DNA of 64,000 nt from Natronosalvus sp042663485 (GTDB lineage Archaea > Halobacteriota > Halobacteria > Halobacteriales > Natrialbaceae), in NCBI GenBank assembly GCA_042663485.1, contig JBHTAF010000003.1; one strand, written 5' to 3'. Under the pieces are notes generated by a model. The model had not been told where the DNA came from. It worked only from the letters and a program-made list of their open reading frames with translations, and did not search any database. Below are positions 51,979-61,367 of this stretch, one piece after another (within the stretch, counting starts at the first letter, position 1; the number at the start of each line of letters is the position of its first letter). The position numbers were made by a program, and so were the translations under genes.

Positions 51979-52923
51979 TCATAACGCCGACCGGATCCGG
52001 TCGGTGAGCTTCTCCATCGCCTCGGCCGATCGCTCGACCTCATCGGCCAGGCTCAACGCGCCGTGGGGTAACGACGGGTAATGGTGATGAGTCGTCGCCA
52101 CGCCCGCATCCTCGAGCGCCTCGGCGTAAGCGACCCCCTCGTCCCGAAGCGGGTCGTGACCGCAGGTGACGACAGTAGTGGGCGGAAGCCCATCGAATGA
52201 GGACGCCCGCAGGATCGACGCGTAGGGGTTCGCGCCGTCGACCGGGTGTTGGAGGTACTGATCCCAGAACCAGCGCATATCCGTGCGGGTGAGCAGTGGA
52301 CCGTCAGCGTTCTCCGCGTACGACGGCGTGTCGAACGCGTGGTCGGTGATCGGATAGCAGAGCACCTGCTGGGCCAGCACGTCGTCTCCCCTGCGGGCGT
52401 TCCACCGGGCGACCGCGGCCGCGAGATTGGCTCCCGCGCTCGAGCCACAGACCCCGATCCGATCCGGGTCGCCGCCGACGGCCGCCGCGTGCTCGTGGAC
52501 CCACTCGAGGGCGGCGATGGCGTCCTCGAGCGGGGCCGGAAACGGATGTTCGGGGGCGAGGCGGTAGTCGACCGAGACGACCAGCGACTCGGTCCCTGCG
52601 GCGAAGGACCGGCAGAGGTCGTCGGCGGAGTCGAGCGTGCCGAGCGTCCAGCCACCGCCGTGGTAGAAGAGGAGTACCGGGAGGTCGCGAGTCTCGAGCG
52701 GGTGATAGACGCGAATCGGAATCTCGCTTCCCTCGTCCGCTCCGGGAATCGCGGTGTCTGTCACCTCGGGGAGCGAAATCGTCGGCTCACCGCCGAAGAC
52801 GTCGTCCTCGAGTTGCCGGGCCGCCTCGACCGAGAGGGCGTGCCACGGCGGAAGCGATTGGTAGGTCGGCTCCTCGAGCAGCGTCGCGACCTGCGGGTCG
52901 AGATCCGTCCGTCGTGTGTCCAT
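51979..52923 (-). CDS. Alpha/beta hydrolase, hormone-sensitive-lipase (HSL) family
   Basis: Encodes 314 aa from ATG 52923. The oxyanion motif is FYHGGGWTLG, the nucleophile Ser lies in VCGSSAGANLAAA, and the acid and His in CGHDPLRDEGVAYAEAL and SLPHGAL. This is typical of HSL/group IV esterases. It is head-to-head with the kynureninase gene, 55 bases away. The HGGGW motif also occurs, as HGGxW, in kynurenine formamidases, so an aryl-formamidase role is possible. Confidence 0.88.
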   Translation of the reverse strand: MDTRRTDLDPQVATLLEEPTYQSLPPWHALSVEAARQLEDDVFGGEPTISLPEVTDTAIPGADEGSEIPIRVYHPLETRDLPVLLFYHGGGWTLGTLDSADDLCRSFAAGTESLVVSVDYRLAPEHPFPAPLEDAIAALEWVHEHAAAVGGDPDRIGVCGSSAGANLAAAVARWNARRGDDVLAQQVLCYPITDHAFDTPSYAENADGPLLTRTDMRWFWDQYLQHPVDGANPYASILRASSFDGLPPTTVVTCGHDPLRDEGVAYAEALEDAGVATTHHHYPSLPHGALSLADEVERSAEAMEKLTDRIRSAL

Positions 52924-52978
52924 AGCGGCCCCTTGCCGCGGCACAAAGATGAATGGGGGTGGCCGCGAAGGGGAGGAC

Positions 52979-54283
52979 ATGAGCGACCCTGAGGGCGGAG
53001 CCGGACCGGATAGCGACCGCGAGTTCGACGCCAGCGAGTCGACGGCCCGCGAACTCGACGCGAGCGATCCGCTCGCTGGCTTCCGCGACCGTTTCGACGT
53101 ACCCGATACCTGCTACCTCGACGGCAACTCGCTCGGTCCAGCGAGCGACGAGGCCGTCGCCGCTCTCGAACACGTCGTCGAGGAGTGGCGTACCCTCGGA
53201 GTGCGTGGCTGGACCGAGGGCGACCCGCCGTGGTTCTGGTACGGCGAGCGCCTCGGGGAGCGACTGGCGCCGATGGTCGGCGCGACGTCCGACGAAGTCG
53301 TCGTCGGTAACTCGACGACGGTCAACATCCACACGCTGATCGGAACGTTCCTCGAGGCGGCCGACGGCGACACCGTCGTGGTCAACGAACTCGACTTTCC
53401 GACCGACCACTATGCCATCGCCTCCCAGCTTCGAGCGCGCGGGCTGGACCCCGCTGAGCACCTCGTTCGCGTTGAGAGCGAGGACGGCCGAACCATCGAC
53501 GAAGGCGCGATCCGTGCGGCCGTCGACGACGAGACGGCCATCGTCTTCTTCCCCTCGGTACTCTACCGGAGCGGCCAGCTGTTCGACCTCGAGGCGCTCA
53601 CCGAGGTCGCCCACGAGCACGACGCGTTCGCGGGATTCGACCTGGCCCACTCGGTCGGCGCGATGGACCACGACCTCTCGGGAATCGGCGCGGACTTCGC
53701 CGTCTGGTGTCACTACAAGTACTGCAACGCTGGCCCCGGCGCCGTCGCCGGTCTCTACGTCGCCGAGCGTCATTTCGAGAAGCGCCCCGGACTCGCCGGC
53801 TGGTGGGGTCACGAGAAGGAGACCCAGTTCGACCTGAACCTCGAGTACACGCCCGCCCGCTCGGCCGGCGCCTGGCAGATCGGCACGATTCCGATCTTCG
53901 CCGCCGCGCCGCTCGACGGCGCGCTGTCGGTCCTCGAGGAGACCGGACTCGAAGCCATCAGGCGAAAGTCGGTCGCGCTCACCGAGTACCTCATCGCGCT
54001 CACCGACGAGCGACTGGCCGAGTACGGCGTCGACGTCGGGACCCCTCGCGAGGCCGACCGCCGCGGCGGCCACGTCGCCCTCGAGCACGAGCAGGCCTAC
54101 GCCCTCGGTGCAGCCCTCCGGGAGCGCGGCTACGTCGTCGACGTCCGCCCGCCGAACGTCGTCCGGGTCTGTCCCGCGCCACTGTATATGGGCTTTCACG
54201 ATGTGTGGGCCTTCGTGGACGTCGTGGAGACGCTGTTCGACGAGGATTCGCTCGAGGCGGTCGACCCCGATGCCGTAACCTGA
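52979..54283 (+). CDS. kynU: Kynureninase
   Basis: Encodes 434 aa from ATG 52979. A PLP-dependent fold type I enzyme that cleaves kynurenine to anthranilate and alanine. Features: DTCYLDGNSLGPASDEAV, FPTDHYAIASQLRARG, FDLAHSVGAMDHDLSGIGADFAVWCHYKYCNAGPGAVAG (the PLP Lys in HYKYCNAGPG), and GWWGHEK. The N-terminal acidic extension precedes the family start. The family length is normal. The divergent esterase may act before it in tryptophan degradation. Confidence 0.92.
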   Translation: MSDPEGGAGPDSDREFDASESTARELDASDPLAGFRDRFDVPDTCYLDGNSLGPASDEAVAALEHVVEEWRTLGVRGWTEGDPPWFWYGERLGERLAPMVGATSDEVVVGNSTTVNIHTLIGTFLEAADGDTVVVNELDFPTDHYAIASQLRARGLDPAEHLVRVESEDGRTIDEGAIRAAVDDETAIVFFPSVLYRSGQLFDLEALTEVAHEHDAFAGFDLAHSVGAMDHDLSGIGADFAVWCHYKYCNAGPGAVAGLYVAERHFEKRPGLAGWWGHEKETQFDLNLEYTPARSAGAWQIGTIPIFAAAPLDGALSVLEETGLEAIRRKSVALTEYLIALTDERLAEYGVDVGTPREADRRGGHVALEHEQAYALGAALRERGYVVDVRPPNVVRVCPAPLYMGFHDVWAFVDVVETLFDEDSLEAVDPDAVT

Positions 54284-54322
54284 GAATCCGGCGGTTCTCG
54301 GATGGTCCAGGTCCACCTCGCC

Positions 54323-56116
54323 TCAGTCACTGGCCGATCCACCGCTCTCGCGAGACCGAACTCGTCGTTGCTCCTGTAACCGTTGCTCGAGCGTCCACTG
54401 GATTTCGAACGCCCGCTCGGCGTCGATGTCGTGGGCCGTCGCGGATCGTCCGAGGAGGGTCGCCGAACTGGCCGTGTCCGCCGTCACGCTCGCGAGACGA
54501 CGCCGGCGCTGGAACACCGTCTGGGCGTAGAGCACGGACTGCACCCGGTAGGCGGGGACGATTTTCGTCGAGCGCCGCCAGAAGCCGGTTCGTGCGTAAA
54601 AGTACGCCTCGTCCACCCGATAACCGCGATTGCGCCACTTGAGGTGGGCCGCGGGCGGGACGAGAAAGAGCAGCGGCGCGAACGCGTACCAGTCGCGTAC
54701 GATTTCGGTTCGGGAGGCCAGGACGTAGCCGGCGGCGAGCACCACGGTGATGACGGCGATGTACCGGACGGCGTAGCGTTCGCGGGCCCTGAGTGGCGGT
54801 CGCTCGAGCGATGGGAGGTCGTCGTGTGAGTCGTCAGTAGGTGCGTCGATGGCGTCATTGGTGTCAGTGGGAGCGTCGATGGCGTCATTGGTGTCAGTGG
54901 GAGCGTCGATGGTGTCGGCAGGAGTGCCGACGCCGCCGACGTCGTCGAGGGCAGGCCCCGTGGAATCAGCCGTCTCGGCCCGCTCTCTCGTCCCGGTCGC
55001 CCCACCCGTCTCGCTCGCCTCGCTCGTCTCGAACGGCTCGATCGACCTGGCCAGCGCGACGACGCGCCCGAACTCGGCCAACGGAATCGCCGACTCGGTC
55101 CCGCGGGACCCGGACTGTTCGGGACCGTAGCCGGCAGTCTCGACCGCCAGTGAGGCGTAGCCGAACCACCGGTAGGGGACGGACTCGGTAATCGTGAGCG
55201 TCTGGACCTTTTCGAGCGGGATGGTCCCGCTGTAACGCTGGAGCAGGCCGCGTTCGTAGTAGAGTTCGTCGCCGACTCGTGTCAACCGGAAGCCGTAGTA
55301 GCGCGTCAGCGTGAGGAGCGCGCTCAGCACCCAGGCGGCGAGGAGAAAGAGGAATCCGGCCCAGAGGACGGCCACGAGCCCCGTTCCGGGGAGGTCGCTC
55401 TCGAGGAGGTCGATTGGGACGAGTGTCGTCGGGTCGAACCCGCTTGCGAACGAGAGGATGAGTCCCCCGAGGAGGCTCGCGCCGGGATCGATCGTGAAGA
55501 CGCTGAGGATGGCGAGTTCCTTCGGCTTGATTCGAAAGAGCGTTCGTTCGGCGTCCTGGTGCCGTTCTCCCGCGAGTCCGTTGGCTGGCTCTCGAGTCGC
55601 GCGGCCAGCGTCAGTGTCGGCGATCGTTGACCCTCCGCGATCGAGGTCACCGCGCTCCCCCTCGACCTCGACCTCGACCTCGCCACCCGTTCGGAGACGG
55701 CGGGTGAGCGCTCGAGCCTCCGCTTCGTCGACGTACCGGAGCGTGATCTCGGTCTGGCTCCCGCCGGCCGTCTCGACGTGGACCGCCGCGATGCCGAACA
55801 GGCGGTGGAGCGCCGTCTGACGAACGTCGACGTTCTGGACCCGGTGGAGAGGGACCTCGCGGTCGCGTCGCGAGACGACCCCCGAGACGACGTCGAAAGT
55901 GTCGTCGGTGACGGCGTACCGAAACCGCTCGTAGTAGGCCAGTTCGTAAAGAACACCGACGAGGATCCCGCCCAGGACGAACACGCCGACGACGAAGAGG
56001 TTCGGTCCGGCCGCCCCGGGAGACGTGACGAGGCCGACGACGAAGAAGAGAAAGCCGAGGTTGAGACTCCGCGAGAGCGAGCGAACGACCACCGACGACG
56101 GGTGGAGGCGCTTCAT
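54323..56116 (-). CDS. YdbT-like membrane protein with three bPH2 domains (copy A)
   Basis: Encodes 597 aa. Three bacterial-PH repeats alternate with paired membrane helices. Domain 1 has RYAVTDDTFDVVSGVVSRRDREVPLHRVQNVDV; domain 2 has GFRLTRVGDELYYERGLLQRYSGTIPLEKVQTLTI; and domain 3 has GYRVDEAYFYARTGFWRRSTKIVPAYRVQSV. An acidic linker before the third pair includes two copies of a TNDAIDAPTD-like decapeptide, encoded by a 30-bp tandem repeat. The start overlaps the upstream partner by 4 bases. In Bacillus the YdbS-YdbT pair is linked to envelope defence; the archaeal role is unknown. Confidence 0.9.
   Translation of the reverse strand: MKRLHPSSVVVRSLSRSLNLGFLFFVVGLVTSPGAAGPNLFVVGVFVLGGILVGVLYELAYYERFRYAVTDDTFDVVSGVVSRRDREVPLHRVQNVDVRQTALHRLFGIAAVHVETAGGSQTEITLRYVDEAEARALTRRLRTGGEVEVEVEGERGDLDRGGSTIADTDAGRATREPANGLAGERHQDAERTLFRIKPKELAILSVFTIDPGASLLGGLILSFASGFDPTTLVPIDLLESDLPGTGLVAVLWAGFLFLLAAWVLSALLTLTRYYGFRLTRVGDELYYERGLLQRYSGTIPLEKVQTLTITESVPYRWFGYASLAVETAGYGPEQSGSRGTESAIPLAEFGRVVALARSIEPFETSEASETGGATGTRERAETADSTGPALDDVGGVGTPADTIDAPTDTNDAIDAPTDTNDAIDAPTDDSHDDLPSLERPPLRARERYAVRYIAVITVVLAAGYVLASRTEIVRDWYAFAPLLFLVPPAAHLKWRNRGYRVDEAYFYARTGFWRRSTKIVPAYRVQSVLYAQTVFQRRRRLASVTADTASSATLLGRSATAHDIDAERAFEIQWTLEQRLQEQRRVRSRESGGSASD
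54843..54902. repeat. 30-bp tandem repeat inside the PH-domain gene
   Basis: Two identical in-frame units (54843-54872, 54873-54902), followed by a partial third, encode the repeated linker decapeptide. Being a multiple of three, copy number may vary without breaking the protein. Confidence 0.75.
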
Positions 56117-56601
56117 ACGGCGTCTTCACCGTTCGTTTCGATCGTGAGTTCGCGGAGCCGTTCCTGTAACGCCTCGGCCCGGTCGGGCGTGAGGCCAGGG
56201 ATCGCCACGTCGGCGTTCCTGGACCCCGCCGTGTAGACCACGAGCGTCCCGAGTCCGAGGGCTCGCTCGAGCGGCGACCGCCTCGAGTCGACGTGTTGAA
56301 CGCGGACGTAGGGGACTACGGTCTTGATCCGGGTGAAGACGCCGCGCTCGATGTACAGCGACTGGTCGCGGAGGGCGAAGCCGAACACGGCGTATCGGCG
56401 CCAGGCGAAGGCGGTTCGGACGAGGGAGACGAGGACGACGAGGACGACGGTTCCGAGGAGAATCCGATCCATTCCGATCGCCAGCACTTCGCGAGTCTGT
56501 AACGCCGCCAGAAGGCCCCCCAGGACGGTACCCAGAATCACGGTTCGAACGACGGCGGCGACGATCCAGACCCAGCGAATCCTCGGCTCGAGTCGTTCCA
56601 T
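56113..56601 (-). CDS. YdbS-like bPH2 membrane protein (copy A)
   Basis: Encodes 162 aa. Two hydrophobic spans (about 12-38 and 42-64) precede one bPH2 domain (AVFGFALRDQSLYIERGVFTRIKTVVPYVRVQHVDSRRSPLERALG) and end with a helical tail (TPDRAEALQERLREL). It overlaps the downstream YdbT-like gene by 4 bases (ATGA), the same arrangement as in copy B, so the two products probably form a membrane complex. Confidence 0.9.
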   Translation of the reverse strand: MERLEPRIRWVWIVAAVVRTVILGTVLGGLLAALQTREVLAIGMDRILLGTVVLVVLVSLVRTAFAWRRYAVFGFALRDQSLYIERGVFTRIKTVVPYVRVQHVDSRRSPLERALGLGTLVVYTAGSRNADVAIPGLTPDRAEALQERLRELTIETNGEDAV

Positions 56602-56724
56602 CGAGTCGGGATTCGACGGTCAGCCCGATAAAGCGTCTGACAGCGGGCAGAAATTGAGAGTTGTGGCCGCAACGATTGGAGGGGCAGCCAGTCAGAAGGT
56701 CAGTGGAGTAGTCGATCCAGTCGA

Positions 56725-56958
56725 TCAGTGGGTTGCCTTGCGAATCGCGTCGATTTCGTAGAGGTCCTCGTGGAGTCCCTCGCCGTCACAGTCCTCCGTC
56801 GGGCACGCGTAGTGCCACCCGTCTCGAGTCGCGTCGCGTTCCCGGAATCGCTCCCCACAGACCTGACAGTATAGTTGCCCTTTCTCACACGAGTCCCGGT
56901 GGATCTCGAGGGCGAGCGACGTCTGGAACGACTGGTTGCAGTTGCGACAGGTGTGCAT
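56725..56958 (-). CDS. Small zinc-finger protein
   Basis: Encodes 77 aa from ATG 56958. MHTCRNCNQSFQTSLALEIHRDSC looks like a C2H2-type finger (Cys4, Cys7, His20, Cys24), followed by a second Cys pair (LYCQVCGERFRERDA) and HYACPTEDCDGEG. The spacing suggests two zinc sites. It sits between the PH cassette and fumC on the same strand. Nucleic-acid binding is possible; the function is unknown. Confidence 0.78.
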   Translation of the reverse strand: MHTCRNCNQSFQTSLALEIHRDSCEKGQLYCQVCGERFRERDATRDGWHYACPTEDCDGEGLHEDLYEIDAIRKATH

Positions 56959-57192
56959 ACTAGAAGTGACGCGAACCCAGGCCAAAAATTACGTGGGTTC
57001 GTTTATTTCACCGTATCCACCGCCGATTGGGCTACTCTCGGTCGATTTTGGCGTCGGATTCGAGGAAAAATGAGTGTCACGATCCGATGAACGTGATGTG
57101 AGCCAGTCAGTTCCGATTACAGGTCGACTCGAGAGAGCGAGGGAAAATTGCGGTGGAAAAACACTACTCGATCTATGTCGAGTTCCTGGTAG

Positions 57193-58599
57193 TTACTCGT
57201 CGCCGAGGATGCCACGCTCGGTCATCTTCCGCGGGTCGAGCACCTCGTCGGCCTCGTCCTCCGTGAGGTATCCCTTCTGGAGGGCGACCTCGCGGACGGT
57301 CTTGTTCTCCTTGAGCGCCGTCTTCGCGACCTCACTGGCCTTGTCGTAGCCAATGTGGACGTTGAGCGAGGTTGCCAGCGCCATCGACTGCTCGACCTGG
57401 TCCTCGCAGTGCTCGCGGTTGGCCTCGAGTTTGCGGACGAAACGGTCGGCGAACACCGTGCTCGCGTTCGAGAGGAGTTCGGCGGACTCGAGGAAGTTGT
57501 GCGCCAGGACGGGCTTGTAGAGGTTGAGGTCGATCTGGCCCTCGGCGGCGCCAGCGGCGACGGCGGCGTCGTTGCCGACGACCTGTTTGTGGACCTGATT
57601 CACGGCCTCGGCGACGACCGGGTTGATCTTGCCGGGCATGATGGACGACCCGGGCTGGTTCTCGGGCTGTTCGATCTCGCCGAGGCCGTTTCGCGGCCCG
57701 GAGGCGAGCAGTCGCAGGTCGTTCGCGATCTTGTTGAGCGAGCCCGCGACGACGCGAAGCGCGCCGTGTGCCTCCGACATGGCGTCGTGGGCGGCCTGGG
57801 CCTCGAAGTGGTCGTCGGCCTCGCGGAACTGGACGCCGGTTTCCTTCGTGATGTACTCGGCGGCGCGTCCGGGGAATTCGGGGTGGGTGTTCAACCCCGT
57901 CCCGACCGCGGTTCCGCCGAGGGCGAGTTCCGCGAGGTGTTCGCGGGTCTTGTCGACGCGGGCGAGTCCCTTCGCGACCTGCGTCCGGTAGCCGCCGAAC
58001 TCCTGGCCGAGGGTGACAGGCGTGGCGTCCTGGAGGTGCGTCCGTCCGGTCTTGACGACGTCGTCGAACTCGTCCTCTTTGGCCTCGAGCGCATTGCGGA
58101 GCGTGTCGAGGGCGGGAATGACGTCCTTCTCAACGGCCTCGAGGGCGGCGACGTGCATCGCCGTCGGGATCACGTCGTTGCTCGACTGGCCGAAGTTAAC
58201 GTGGTCGTTCGGGTGGACGACGCGGTCGCCGATCTCCGAACCCATGATCTCGGCGGCGCGGTTGGCGATGACCTCGTTGGCGTTCATGTTCGAGGAGGTG
58301 CCAGAACCGGTCTGGAACACGTCGACGGGGAACTGGTCGTCCAGTTCGCCCGCGATGACCTCGTCGGCCGCCTCGACGATGGCGTCGGCGACGTCCTCGT
58401 CGATCAACTCGAGGTCGCGGTTGGCCTGGACCGCGGCCTTCTTGACGACGCCGAGGGCGCGAACGAACCGGCGGCCGAACGTGATCCCCGAGATGGGGAA
58501 GTTCTCGACCGCGCGCTGGGTCTGTGCGCCCCAGTAGGCGTCGGCCGGGACCTGCATCTCGCCGAGACTGTCCTCCTCCGTGCGAAACTCGTCTCCCAT
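57193..58599 (-). CDS. fumC: Fumarate hydratase, class II
   Basis: Encodes 468 aa. Class II signature GSSIMPGKINPV, with other conserved segments: TGSGTSSNMNANEVIANRA, HPNDHVNFGQSSNDVIPTAMH, GRTHLQDATPVTLGQEFGGY and GGTAVGTGLNTHPEF. It converts fumarate to malate in the citric acid cycle. The normal length supports the start at 58599. Confidence 0.96.
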   Translation of the reverse strand: MGDEFRTEEDSLGEMQVPADAYWGAQTQRAVENFPISGITFGRRFVRALGVVKKAAVQANRDLELIDEDVADAIVEAADEVIAGELDDQFPVDVFQTGSGTSSNMNANEVIANRAAEIMGSEIGDRVVHPNDHVNFGQSSNDVIPTAMHVAALEAVEKDVIPALDTLRNALEAKEDEFDDVVKTGRTHLQDATPVTLGQEFGGYRTQVAKGLARVDKTREHLAELALGGTAVGTGLNTHPEFPGRAAEYITKETGVQFREADDHFEAQAAHDAMSEAHGALRVVAGSLNKIANDLRLLASGPRNGLGEIEQPENQPGSSIMPGKINPVVAEAVNQVHKQVVGNDAAVAAGAAEGQIDLNLYKPVLAHNFLESAELLSNASTVFADRFVRKLEANREHCEDQVEQSMALATSLNVHIGYDKASEVAKTALKENKTVREVALQKGYLTEDEADEVLDPRKMTERGILGDE

Positions 58600-58619
58600 A
58601 CCCTAGCGGTTCGTGGGCG

Positions 58620-60377
58620 TCAGGTAAAATCCACCGAAAACCGCGGCCCCTCGTTCGTCGCGTCGCGGCGCTCGCGCAGGGCGGTCTGCAACCGTTTTCG
58701 ACCCGTCGAGGCGACCGACCGCCCGTCTTCGAGGTCGACGTCGTAGATCGTCGGCGTCTTCCAGACGAACGTCTGGGAGCTGGCCGTGTCGACGACGACC
58801 GAGGTCAGTCCGAGCCGCCGCTGGAAGATCGACCGGCGATTCGAGACGGTCTGGATGCGGTAGTACGGGATCACGGTCGTCCGCCGCCGCCAGAAGCCCC
58901 GGCGGATCACGAGGTGGTCGTCGCCGACGAAGTAGCCGAGGTTGACGTAGCGCAGGTGGGCCGCCGGGGGTACCGCGAGGAAGATGGCCGCCGAAAGGTA
59001 CCAGTACCCCGTCCCGAATCCGGTCAGGATCGAGACCCCGTACGCGAGCGCGACGAGAACCGCCGCGACGAGCGCGTAGCGCACGAGGTAGCGCCGACGG
59101 GCGACTGCTGGCGGCGCCTCGAAGTGCGGGGGTTCGGTGCCCGTGAGGTTCTCCGCGAACGTCTGGACGCGCTCGACCCTCGCCAGCGGAACGGCGGACG
59201 TACTCCCACTGCTCGAGTCCGGGCCGTAGCCGGCGGTTTCGACCCAGAGACCGGCGTATCCGAGGGCGCGCTGGAGTGGATTGTCGGTGATCGTCACCGA
59301 CTGGACCTTCTCGGCCGGAACTGAACCGCTGTAGCGCTGGAGCAGGCCGCGTTCGTAGACGAAGTCGTCGCCGGCGCGTCCGAGCCGGAAGTCGTAGTAG
59401 GTGGTGAAGGTGTAGGCGACGCTGACGGCGTAGGTGACGACGACGCCGTTGATCACCGAGGCCAGCCCCAGGGCAGCGTACCCCGTGGGCGTCGCGTCCG
59501 TGAACGAGGCCGGGCCGCCGAACGGCTGGGCCGTCGCGAGCAACAGCGCCCCCACCTGGTCGGTGAAGAAGAACGCGAGCGCGAGGACGCCGGCGGCCGC
59601 CGCCGGGCGAACGGTCGTGAACGCGTAGAGCAACAACTCTCGGGGGTCGAGTGCGAACAGTAGCGCCGGTCGGTCGTCCCCAAACGGCGCCTCTGTCCCG
59701 GTCTTCGTCTCTGTCTCCTTCGTCTCCGTGGCCGAGGCCTCGAGGCCCGAGTCTGTGGAGGCCGAGGTCTGGCCGCTCGAGCGGTGCTCGTGCCCGCTCC
59801 CACGATCGCGGACGCGGTCGCGGTCGTGCTCGCGCTGGTCGGTTTCGTCCGGCGTGCTCGTAGAGCGTGGCGCTGGAGCGGACGTACCGGTGGCGGCCTC
59901 GGTCTCACCGACTCGTCTGGCGGTTCGTCGTCGAATTTCGCGTTGGAGCCGTTTCGCTTCGTCCTCACCGACGAAGTCGAGTGCCGCTTCCGTCTCGCCG
60001 CCACCCGCGGTTTCGATCGAGACGACCGCGAGGCCCACCACGCGGTGGAACACGCCCTGGCGAACGTCGACGTTCTGGATGCGCCGGTAGGGGATCTCTC
60101 GAGCGCGACGAGAGAAGACGCCGGAGGCGACGTCGACCGTGTCCTCCGTAAGCGCGTACTCGAACCGGTAGTAGTACGCGAGACCGTAAGCGGCGCCGAC
60201 GAGCAGCCCGACGGGTGCGAGATACAGGGCCCAGGCGACGGAGACGGCGTCGAAGACGGCACTCAGCGCGCTCACGAGGAAGAACGGCATCGAGAATCCG
60301 ACTACGGCCGACCGGAGCGTGGTCGTGACCGCACTGAGCGGGTGGAGGCGATGGGTACTCGATTCCGGCATAGTCAT
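58620..60377 (-). CDS. YdbT-like membrane protein with three bPH2 domains (copy B)
   Basis: Encodes 585 aa; a clear paralogue of the protein encoded at 54323-56116. Domain 1 RFEYALTEDTVDVASGVFSRRAREIPYRRIQNVDV, domain 2 YYDFRLGRAGDDFVYERGLLQRYSGSVPAEKVQSVTI, and domain 3 NLGYFVGDDHLVIRRGFWRRRTTVIPYYRIQTV, each with paired membrane helices. The variable linker here lies after domain 1 (Thr/Glu/Asp-rich, about residues 165-235) rather than before domain 3. It overlaps its upstream partner by 4 bases. Confidence 0.9.
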   Translation of the reverse strand: MTMPESSTHRLHPLSAVTTTLRSAVVGFSMPFFLVSALSAVFDAVSVAWALYLAPVGLLVGAAYGLAYYYRFEYALTEDTVDVASGVFSRRAREIPYRRIQNVDVRQGVFHRVVGLAVVSIETAGGGETEAALDFVGEDEAKRLQREIRRRTARRVGETEAATGTSAPAPRSTSTPDETDQREHDRDRVRDRGSGHEHRSSGQTSASTDSGLEASATETKETETKTGTEAPFGDDRPALLFALDPRELLLYAFTTVRPAAAAGVLALAFFFTDQVGALLLATAQPFGGPASFTDATPTGYAALGLASVINGVVVTYAVSVAYTFTTYYDFRLGRAGDDFVYERGLLQRYSGSVPAEKVQSVTITDNPLQRALGYAGLWVETAGYGPDSSSGSTSAVPLARVERVQTFAENLTGTEPPHFEAPPAVARRRYLVRYALVAAVLVALAYGVSILTGFGTGYWYLSAAIFLAVPPAAHLRYVNLGYFVGDDHLVIRRGFWRRRTTVIPYYRIQTVSNRRSIFQRRLGLTSVVVDTASSQTFVWKTPTIYDVDLEDGRSVASTGRKRLQTALRERRDATNEGPRFSVDFT

Positions 60378-60835
60378 ACGGCGTCGTCGGCCTCGCTCTC
60401 GACGGCCAGTTCGCGGAGCGTGTCCTGGAGCCGGCGGGCGCGTTCGGGGGTGAGTCCCGGGACCCTAACGTCGGCGTTTCGCGAGCCGGCCGTGTAGACC
60501 ACGACGCTCGAGAGGCCCAGCGCGCGCTCGACGGGGCCGAACTGCGTGTCGACGTGCTGGACGCGGACGAACGGGACGGCCGTCTCGACGAACGTCACGA
60601 CGCCCCGCTCGAGGTAGAGCGCGTCCTCCTGGAGGTCGAAGTGCCAGCGCCCGTAGAGAATGACGGCGTAGACGACGCCGAGAACGAGTGCGAGCGCGAC
60701 GACGGCGACCGTCACGGCGACCGGTATCGAGTACAGCCACTGGTCGACGGCACTGACGACGACGCCGAGGAGGGTGGCCAGCAGCACCCACCGAGCGATC
60801 CACACTAGGCGAATGCGCGGATGCAACGATTCCAT
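60374..60835 (-). CDS. YdbS-like bPH2 membrane protein (copy B)
   Basis: Encodes 153 aa; paralogue of the protein encoded at 56113-56601. Two hydrophobic spans, then a single bPH2 domain (HFDLQEDALYLERGVVTFVETAVPFVRVQHVDTQFGPVERALGLSSVVVYTAGSRNADVRVPG), and a helical tail. Its stop overlaps the start of the downstream YdbT-like gene by 4 bases. Confidence 0.9.
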   Translation of the reverse strand: MESLHPRIRLVWIARWVLLATLLGVVVSAVDQWLYSIPVAVTVAVVALALVLGVVYAVILYGRWHFDLQEDALYLERGVVTFVETAVPFVRVQHVDTQFGPVERALGLSSVVVYTAGSRNADVRVPGLTPERARRLQDTLRELAVESEADDAV

Positions 60836-60963
60836 AGCCGAACCCTCACACCTGGATCGGATAAACGTGCGGATTGGTGGTACGTTCGGTCGTCGATGCG
60901 TTGCGGTCGAGCGTCGGGTCTCGAGTTGTGGCTATCGAGCGTGTAGCTGGCACCGTTGAGCGC

Positions 60964-61221
60964 TCAGTCGTCGACGCGCTCGGCGTACTCCGCGGGCGTG
61001 TACGTCGACAGTTCGAGAGCGTGGATGTCCGTCGTCATGTGGCCCTCGAGAGCGTCGTAGACGCGCTGGTGTTGCTGGACGAGGGGCAGGCCCTCGAACG
61101 CCGGCGAGACGACCGTCGCCGCCAGGTGGTCGTCGTCGTGGTCGCCGCGGGCGCGGCCAACGGTCACGTCGGCGTCCTCGAGTTCGGATTCGATGAGGGA
61201 TTCGACGGCTTCGGGTTCCAT
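60964..61221 (-). CDS. BolA family protein
   Basis: Encodes 85 aa from an ATG at 61221 (MEPEAVESLIESELEDADVTVG). The BolA core DHLAATVVSPAFEGLPLVQQHQRVYDALEGHMTTDIHALELSTYTP includes the conserved His in QQHQ and the IHALEL motif. BolA proteins work with monothiol glutaredoxins in iron-sulfur cluster handling. A GTG start 99 bases upstream would extend it with a low-homology acidic segment and is not preferred. Confidence 0.88.
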   Translation of the reverse strand: MEPEAVESLIESELEDADVTVGRARGDHDDDHLAATVVSPAFEGLPLVQQHQRVYDALEGHMTTDIHALELSTYTPAEYAERVDD

Positions 61222-61367
61222 GTCCGGTTCATCGTCCGATGTGCCCAAAAGCGCCCCGGTCTCGTCGTCTGCGTCAATCTCCGTAGCCACCGTCTTCACC
61301 ACTGCCCTCGCTACCGTCACCGCCGTCGGCCGGCGCGTTTATACTGGTCGCCTCCACACCGCCGACC

